DNA of 64,000 nucleotides from Leadbetterella sp040829825 (lineage in GTDB: Bacteria > Bacteroidota > Bacteroidia > Cytophagales > Spirosomataceae), in NCBI RefSeq assembly GCF_040829825.1, contig NZ_JBFOLH010000004.1. One strand, given 5' to 3'. Position numbers and translations under genes: made by a program. The notes beneath the pieces are model-generated. The model was not told where the DNA came from and did not search any database. It saw only the letters and a program-made list of their open reading frames with translations. Shown piece after piece: positions 58,710-64,000 of this stretch (position 1 is the stretch's first letter; every line of letters begins with the position of its first letter).

Positions 58710-60374
58710 ATGATCAAAATATTTCAAAAAATACTATTGCCGGCTTTGCTCATCATCGGGCTCAGCGGGTGCGAAAACTTTCTTACCGAAAAATCGGCCA
58801 GTTCGTTTACGGCAGACTTCGTCTACAACACCCCCGAAGGACTTGAATCGGGTGTGGTGGGTTTGTACAACATTCAGCGGTCGTTCTGGGAAAATATGGC
58901 TAACAACGGCTCTAATCCCATTGTGATTGACTCCAAAGACGACCTTACCATACCCCGGGGAGGAGAAATCTCCAACTACGGCAGGATGATACAGGGTACC
59001 ACCCCGGAAAACAGCTACGTTTACTCCGACTACTGGCGGCTGTATTACCGGATCATGGACAGGGCCAATGCCCTGATCGCATCGGCCGAAAAAATACAGG
59101 GGATGAGCGATGAACGGAAGAATAAAGTGCTTGGTGAAGCAAAATTTTTCCGGGCAAATTCGGTATTTATTCTCTACAAGCTGTTTAACAACATCTATGT
59201 GACCACCGAACCCACCACTCCTGAAACCGTTCAGAAAGTGGTTACTTCCAAATCCGGAGAAGCAGAAATTTTTGACCTGGTGAAAAGTGACCTCGCTTTT
59301 GCCATCGGGAATCTCCCCCTGAAGACTACCGAACCGGGAAGAATCACACAGAATATGGCCCGGCATTTAAAGGCAGAGGTGGCTTTGTGGCAGAAAGACT
59401 GGAAGGAAGCCAAAGCCCAGGCGGAAGCCGTGATCAGCTCCGGTGCGAACAGCCTGTTATCTTCTACCGGACTGGTTTTCAAGGGCGACCTTAACCACTC
59501 AGAAACCCTGTGGGCGCTGCAGTTTAAGGTATTGGTAAACGGCGGGCCCAATAAGGTTAACTTTAACCTCATGCCCAACTATGCCGAGCTGATGCCGGGC
59601 TCTAAATATACGGTAGAGCAGGGAGGCAGGGGCTTTGGCTGGCTTACCCTCAATAATTACCTGCGGGACCTGCTCAATGAAGATCCTAACGATACCCGGG
59701 TAAAAGGATCTTACTATATCCAGGATTATGTGTACAATGATCCCGCCACCCTGCCTGAAGGCAAGGTTATCGGTGAAAAAATAGTGCACAGCACCTGGCA
59801 GGAATTTGCGCCGCTGGCTGCAGACCGGAACGCCTTCTTTATCCGCCTTAACGCGGGATGTAAAAAGTATTTTCCGGATGATGGAAATCCTACCGTGGAT
59901 ACTCAGACCAAAAACATTATGATCGCCCGGCTTGCCGAAACGTATCTCTACGCCGCCGAAGCAAACCTCATGCTGGGGAACATCGGAACTGTGAACGACA
60001 GCCCGCAGTCAGGAACTGCCCTCGGACAGCTGAACGCCGTCAGAAAAAGAGCCGGTACCGCCCCCTTGAGCACACTCCGGCTGGAAGACATCCTGGATGA
60101 GCAGGCCAGGGAGCTGGCCTTTGAAGGCAGAAGATGGTATATGCTGAAACGTACCGGAAAGCTGTATGAATATATTGTGGATCACGCAGGTTACGGTAAA
60201 CGCGGAGACCTTTCAGCGGAGAACTCGGCCGGACATGCGAATACCGCCAAAGATCCGTTCCCGTACCGGTCTGACGCCCGTACAAGAATGAGGCCGCACA
60301 TGGTGAACTGGGCTATTCCTCTTTCTGAAATGAACCTGCTGGGCGAGTCCTATCCCCAGAACCAGGGCTATTAA
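58710..60374 (+). CDS. SusD/RagB family lipoprotein
   Basis: 554-residue surface lipoprotein (lipobox LSGC, Cys20) that acts as the lid of the SusC transporter. It shows the TPR-like SusD fold: GLESGVVGLYNIQRSF near 44, YWRLYYRIMDRANALIASA near 107, GEAKFFRANSVFILYKLFNNIYVT near 145, and the C-terminal ARELAFEGRRWYMLKRTG and NWAIPLSEMNLL. It follows susC by 13 bases. Confidence 0.92.
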   Translation: MIKIFQKILLPALLIIGLSGCENFLTEKSASSFTADFVYNTPEGLESGVVGLYNIQRSFWENMANNGSNPIVIDSKDDLTIPRGGEISNYGRMIQGTTPENSYVYSDYWRLYYRIMDRANALIASAEKIQGMSDERKNKVLGEAKFFRANSVFILYKLFNNIYVTTEPTTPETVQKVVTSKSGEAEIFDLVKSDLAFAIGNLPLKTTEPGRITQNMARHLKAEVALWQKDWKEAKAQAEAVISSGANSLLSSTGLVFKGDLNHSETLWALQFKVLVNGGPNKVNFNLMPNYAELMPGSKYTVEQGGRGFGWLTLNNYLRDLLNEDPNDTRVKGSYYIQDYVYNDPATLPEGKVIGEKIVHSTWQEFAPLAADRNAFFIRLNAGCKKYFPDDGNPTVDTQTKNIMIARLAETYLYAAEANLMLGNIGTVNDSPQSGTALGQLNAVRKRAGTAPLSTLRLEDILDEQARELAFEGRRWYMLKRTGKLYEYIVDHAGYGKRGDLSAENSAGHANTAKDPFPYRSDARTRMRPHMVNWAIPLSEMNLLGESYPQNQGY

Positions 60375-60400
60375 GAAAACAGCACTCCATCCTGAGCACA

Positions 60401-60431
60401 GATATCCCGGAAATACCCTCCGGGATATCTG
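60401..60431 (+). terminator. Terminator-like hairpin after susD
   Basis: Perfect 11-bp stem AGATATCCCGG/CCGGGATATCT with a 9-nt loop starts 27 bases after the susD stop. It lacks a clear U tract but would separate susCD from the next gene. Confidence 0.55.
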
Positions 60432-60548
60432 CGCTTATAGACAACAGGGAGTTTCATATTTGTGCTGCACACCGGTCAAAAGTGAGCCGTTGGTACCTAT
60501 AATTTCAGAATTGGTGTAGTTTTTTTGACGGGTAATCCTACCCTCTTT

Positions 60549-60556
60549 TATACTTG
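60549..60556 (+). promoter_or_regulatory. Possible -7 promoter element for the LanB-like gene
   Basis: TATACTTG matches TAnnTTTG at seven of eight positions, 28 bases before the ATG at 60585. With the hairpin after susD, this suggests the dehydratase gene has its own promoter. Confidence 0.4.
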
Positions 60557-60584
60557 GGTTTTTCTTTTTAAAACGATAAACCCC

Positions 60585-63578
60585 ATGCAAAGCCTCACCT
60601 TCCATCCCCAACTCATTCTCCGTACTCCGCACGAAGCATTCTCTCTGCAAATTGACGAACCCACTCTCCGGACCTGCATCCAAACCGACGCCACGTTCAG
60701 AGAAGCGCTTTACCTGGCCTCTCCTTCTTTGTTTTCAGAGCTGAAGTCTTCCGGTGGACTCCCGGAGAAAATTCTTTTTCCGCTTACCCGGTATCTTATC
60801 AGGAGTCGTTATCGCGCCACTCCTTTCGGGCTGTTTTCCGGAGTAGGTGTGGTGAACTGGGGCGATAAGACCCGCCTTTCAGCAGAAGCGCCATATAGCC
60901 GGAAAACCCGCCTCGACATGGATTACCTCTGCGCCCTGGCCCGTGAGCTTGACCATGCCCCCCGCCTGCGTGAACACCTGGTCTACTACCCCAACAACAG
61001 CCTGTATTTTTTCGGCGGGGACATCCGGTATACGGAACACTTCGATACACCTGTCCTTAGCTCTGTTAAAAACGACCTGTATATCCGGGCTGTATTGAAG
61101 CAGGCAACGGCGGGTGCTGATTTCTTTACTTTGATGACCGCGCTCCGGCAGGAAGGAATATCCGAAGCAGACGCGCGGGCTTTCCTTCATGAGTTGGTTG
61201 ATATGCAAATCCTTGTCAGTGAATTGCAGCCCTGCATCACCGGCGACGATTTCATGGAACAGATACTGCGGGTGGCAAGCAGGGCGGGGCTCCCTGCTGC
61301 TTTCACCATCGGCAACGTCCGGCAAAAGCTCCGTCAGCTGGACAAGAGCCGCTCCATCACCGCATACGAAGAAATTATACACGAATTACAAACACTGGGG
61401 GTAATCCCGGATGAAAATAAGCTTTTTCATACGGTAAGGGTTAACCACTGGAAAAAAGAGGCCGATACAATAAGCACCGAATACCAGGAGGAGATCCTGA
61501 GGGTGATTCCCCGGCTCAGTATTTTTGCCCCTGACACCCATTCCATAAATGACTTTACATCGAGGTTTTATGCCCGGTATGAACACGAAGAAGTATCGCT
61601 GCTAACCGCGCTGGACGCGGAGAGTGGTATAGGCTACCCAAGTGATGAAGCGAAAGATTTTACGCCCCTGACCGACGGGATCACTCTTCCGTCAACAGAA
61701 GAAAGGGCTCCGGAACGGATATGGAAAGAATGGCAACAGGCGCTCTTCAAAAATCTTCAAAAAGCACAGCAGGACGGGGCCTATGAAATGCCCCTCCCTG
61801 ATATCCCCGGACAAAACCCAAACCCCGGTCCCAGTTTTGCCGTAATGTTCCGGCTGGTAGATGACCGTAAAATATTTATTGAAACCATAGGCGGAAGCAG
61901 TGCAGCCAATCTTATCGGGAGGTTCGGACATGCTTCAGAAGATATCTCCCAAATGCTTCACGACATAGCCGACACGGAAAGCAGGAATAATCCTGATGTA
62001 ATTTTCGCAGAAATTGTTCACCTGCCGGAAAGCCGCACGGGAAACATCCTGTGCCGGCCCGCCTTCCGGCATTACGAGATTCCCTTGCTGGCCCGGTCAG
62101 ACCTGCCACAGGAGAACCGGATCTCTCTCCGGGATCTCTGCCTGTCTGTAAAAAATAACCGCCTGGTATTGCGTCACCGGAAATTGAATAAAGTAGTGGT
62201 GCCCCGCCTGGGAAGTGCACACAACTTCAAAAACCATTCGCTGCCGGTTTACCGGTTCCTGTGCGACCTTCAAACCCAGGGTTTCCAAAGCTCTCTCGAC
62301 TTCACCTGGGGTGAGCTGGCCAAAGAGTTTGTGTTCCTGCCCCGTGTAGCCGACGGCCGGGTAATTCTTAGTCCGGCCATGTGGCAATTTGCTTCACAAC
62401 ATCTGCTACCGGTTCAACAGCCGGACCTCACCCCCGACGAATTTGAGGCCTGGCAGAAACAATACAAGATACCCCGGTGTTTTGTACTGGCGGAAGGAGA
62501 CAATGAGCTGTTTATTGATAGTGCCAATCCCCTTCTGCTCCGGGTTTTCCTGGATTCGGTAAAACAGAAAAGTGCTATCCTGCTTAAAGAGTTTCTCGGC
62601 GATGAAACGATACCTGTGAAAAACGCTGAGGGCCGTGCAATGGTGAATCAGTTCATTGCTGTTCTGATGCGGAACGACCCTGTATACCGGTATACAAGGG
62701 AGGAATGCGCTTTAAGCACCGTTCAGCGCACATTCAGCCTGGGTTCAGAATGGGTGTATTTCAAATTTTACTGTGGAGCAAAGTCGGCCGATAACATCCT
62801 GCAAAACGGTATTGCGCACATCATTAATGAAGCCGGGGCAAGCAGTTGGATCGATCATTGGTTTTTTATCCGGTATAACGATCCCGATAATCATCTGCGG
62901 GTGCGGTTTCACCTGACGGATACCCGTTTTTTGCCCGGCCTCCTCCGTTTGATTCGCTTTTATATTCTGCCGTTTGAAAGCAACGGGGTGGTATGGAAAA
63001 CCCAGGCCGATACCTACCGGAGGGAACTGGAACGGTATGGCCACGAAACCATTCAACAAATTGAGCACCTGTTTTGGGTCGACAGCCGGATCTACCTCGA
63101 TTTCCTGGACCAGACGGAAGGTGATGAACGGGAGGAAGTAAAATGGCTGTACGGACTCCTCAATATCGACCGCCTTTTACATGCCGCCGGTCTTTCTGTT
63201 TCCCGTAAAAAAATGCTGATAGAAAAAGTACGGAATGCTTTTGCGGAAGAGTTTAAAATGGACCGGCGCTTAAAATCACAAATCGATGTCCGGTACAGAA
63301 CCTGCCGGAAAAAATTAGAAAAATTCCTGGAAGAGCATCACCCCTTACACCGGATCTTCACCCCTTATGAAGCCGGGATATGCACCTTATGGAGAGAAAT
63401 CTCTGACCGTATAGCAGACCCGGCAGCTTTTGAACAGGTCCTCATCAGTTGCATGCACATGACGGTTAACCGGCTCATCAGTTCCGGTCAACGGTTACAC
63501 GAGCTGGTCATGTACGATTTCCTGGGCAGATACTATACGTCGCTGATCGCCGTAAGAAAGATTCCTAAGGTTTCATGA
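60585..63578 (+). CDS. Class I lanthipeptide dehydratase (LanB-like), full length
   Basis: 997-residue protein that joins both LanB modules. The glutamylation domain (PF04738, about 20-650) has the hallmark YRATPFGLFSG near residues 76-86 and a conserved NHSLPVYRFLCDLQ near 549. The elimination domain (PF14028, about 710-985) has GSEWVYFKFYCG near 723 and WIDHWFFIRYNDPDNHLRVRFH. In class I lanthipeptide synthesis it uses glutamyl-tRNA to glutamylate Ser/Thr and then eliminates it to dehydro-residues. ATG at 60585 was preferred over a start 20 codons upstream. No LanC cyclase, precursor peptide or exporter is seen within this window; SusCD lies upstream and a LytTR regulator is convergent. Confidence 0.88.
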   Translation: MQSLTFHPQLILRTPHEAFSLQIDEPTLRTCIQTDATFREALYLASPSLFSELKSSGGLPEKILFPLTRYLIRSRYRATPFGLFSGVGVVNWGDKTRLSAEAPYSRKTRLDMDYLCALARELDHAPRLREHLVYYPNNSLYFFGGDIRYTEHFDTPVLSSVKNDLYIRAVLKQATAGADFFTLMTALRQEGISEADARAFLHELVDMQILVSELQPCITGDDFMEQILRVASRAGLPAAFTIGNVRQKLRQLDKSRSITAYEEIIHELQTLGVIPDENKLFHTVRVNHWKKEADTISTEYQEEILRVIPRLSIFAPDTHSINDFTSRFYARYEHEEVSLLTALDAESGIGYPSDEAKDFTPLTDGITLPSTEERAPERIWKEWQQALFKNLQKAQQDGAYEMPLPDIPGQNPNPGPSFAVMFRLVDDRKIFIETIGGSSAANLIGRFGHASEDISQMLHDIADTESRNNPDVIFAEIVHLPESRTGNILCRPAFRHYEIPLLARSDLPQENRISLRDLCLSVKNNRLVLRHRKLNKVVVPRLGSAHNFKNHSLPVYRFLCDLQTQGFQSSLDFTWGELAKEFVFLPRVADGRVILSPAMWQFASQHLLPVQQPDLTPDEFEAWQKQYKIPRCFVLAEGDNELFIDSANPLLLRVFLDSVKQKSAILLKEFLGDETIPVKNAEGRAMVNQFIAVLMRNDPVYRYTREECALSTVQRTFSLGSEWVYFKFYCGAKSADNILQNGIAHIINEAGASSWIDHWFFIRYNDPDNHLRVRFHLTDTRFLPGLLRLIRFYILPFESNGVVWKTQADTYRRELERYGHETIQQIEHLFWVDSRIYLDFLDQTEGDEREEVKWLYGLLNIDRLLHAAGLSVSRKKMLIEKVRNAFAEEFKMDRRLKSQIDVRYRTCRKKLEKFLEEHHPLHRIFTPYEAGICTLWREISDRIADPAAFEQVLISCMHMTVNRLISSGQRLHELVMYDFLGRYYTSLIAVRKIPKVS

Positions 63579-64000
63579 TCTTGGTTTCCAGCCGCTCAAA
63601 AAACGACTGACGGTACGTTCCTCCCAAAGGAACCCGGTCTTTGACATCCTGCAGCACGATTTCACCTCCGTCAATCATTTTGATCTGGCTTAATGCCACA
63701 ATAAATGTCTTATGGGTTCTGAAGAAATACTCTTTGGGGAGGCGTTCTTCCAGCTCTTTCATGGAAAGAAGGGTAATGATTCTTTCTTTCTGGCGGGTAT
63801 AGATCCCTACGTAATTCCGCATCGACTCAATATAAACAATGTCGGAAAACACTACCTTAACCAACTTGCCCTTCCGGTCTGACTTCACCATGATAAAGTC
63901 ATCCAACTCTCCTGACCGCTTAGGCTTTTTAACGTCTGTACCCAGGCCCATGCGCTCTTCTGCCTTCTTTACGGCCCTCAGGAAGTTCTCAAAAGCAATG
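63565..64000 (-). CDS. LytTR family response regulator (partial, cut by window edge)
   Basis: The C-terminal 145 residues of a response regulator read from beyond the right edge; they overlap the LanB-like gene's 3' end by 14 bases. The first visible residues, IAFENFLRAVKKAEER, are the end of a receiver domain. The LytTR DNA-binding domain follows: DFIMVKSDRKGKLVKVVFSDIVYIESMRNYVGIYT, ERLPKEYFFRTHKTFIVALSQI and VPLGGTYRQSFFERL. It would regulate peptide or cell-envelope genes with a histidine kinase beyond the window. Confidence 0.88.
   Translation of the reverse strand, partial: IAFENFLRAVKKAEERMGLGTDVKKPKRSGELDDFIMVKSDRKGKLVKVVFSDIVYIESMRNYVGIYTRQKERIITLLSMKELEERLPKEYFFRTHKTFIVALSQIKMIDGGEIVLQDVKDRVPLGGTYRQSFFERLETKIMKP

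Noticed and set aside
60435..60683. 82-codon minus-strand frame ending in YETPCCL, considered as a lanthipeptide precursor
   Set aside because: It overlaps the first 100 bases of the LanB-like gene on the opposite strand, lacks a leader-peptide pattern and has few core Ser/Thr/Cys residues.
1..64000. CRISPR array, IS element, prophage, rRNA operon
   Set aside because: No regularly spaced repeats with spacers, no transposase or phage structural protein and no rRNA sequence were seen in any part of the window.

Overview
The window is a piece of a Bacteroidota chromosome, most likely from a free-living or soil/water Cytophagales-, Sphingobacteriales- or Chitinophagales-like bacterium. The evidence is the SusC/SusD pair, FecI/FecR-type sigma and anti-sigma genes, many lipoproteins, DUF1080 and LytTR proteins, and repeated TAnnTTTG -7 promoter boxes a few bases upstream of genes. 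No rRNA, IS element, prophage or CRISPR array was seen.

Layout. 1-1420: end of a YvlD-type membrane gene, hisIE, a tRNA-Gly(GCC)/Leu(UAA)/Gly(CCC) array and a tRNA-Cys. 1754-9723: a family 2 glycosyltransferase, a serpin lipoprotein, a META lipoprotein, a GH13 enzyme, RNase R and a solitary mraY. 9877-23350: a capsule/exopolysaccharide locus. It opens with a GC-rich Wza-like exporter, then switches abruptly to AT-rich DNA with a Wzz-like protein, three genes that together look like a CMP-KDN (nonulosonic acid) pathway, a flippase, a protein with bacterial sialyltransferase motifs, a polymerase-like protein, two GT4 transferases and a nucleotidyltransferase-like protein. 23426-25062: a DUF4143-type ATPase gene between two 156-bp direct repeats, each encoding the tail of another ATPase. 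25163-29529: an opposite-strand operon wzi-wcaJ-wzi that supplies the initiating transferase and outer-membrane capsule assembly proteins.

29650-36998: a Crp/Fnr regulator, a vWA-like lipoprotein, a C-terminal processing protease, an HGSNAT-like membrane protein, a PBP4-type D,D-carboxypeptidase and a GH29 fucosidase. 37185-42044: a DUF1080 3-keto-glycoside hydrolase-like protein, a propeller-cytochrome c fusion and a TIM-barrel isomerase, a set compatible with 3-keto-sugar metabolism. 42074-49199: housekeeping genes (trpD, an ABC ATPase, DUF2911, a Skp-like lipoprotein, a nuclease, and a fabD-recJ-lptB operon). 49302-53561: a Crp/Fnr regulator, then a TolC-HlyD-ABC2 efflux operon with an FNR-like box in front.

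53659-63578: an ECF sigma/FecR/SusC(STN)/SusD trans-envelope signalling and uptake system, followed by a full-length class I lantibiotic dehydratase (LanB-like) with no visible LanC or precursor peptide. The window ends in a LytTR response regulator read on the minus strand.

The most noteworthy parts are the CMP-KDN capsule locus with a possible KDN transferase, the orphan LanB beside SusCD, and the ATPase cassette between repeats with tandem palindromic operators. Small dispersed intergenic repeats occur as well, one of which supplies the fabD stop codon. All functional calls rest on reading the translated sequences; no database search was possible.
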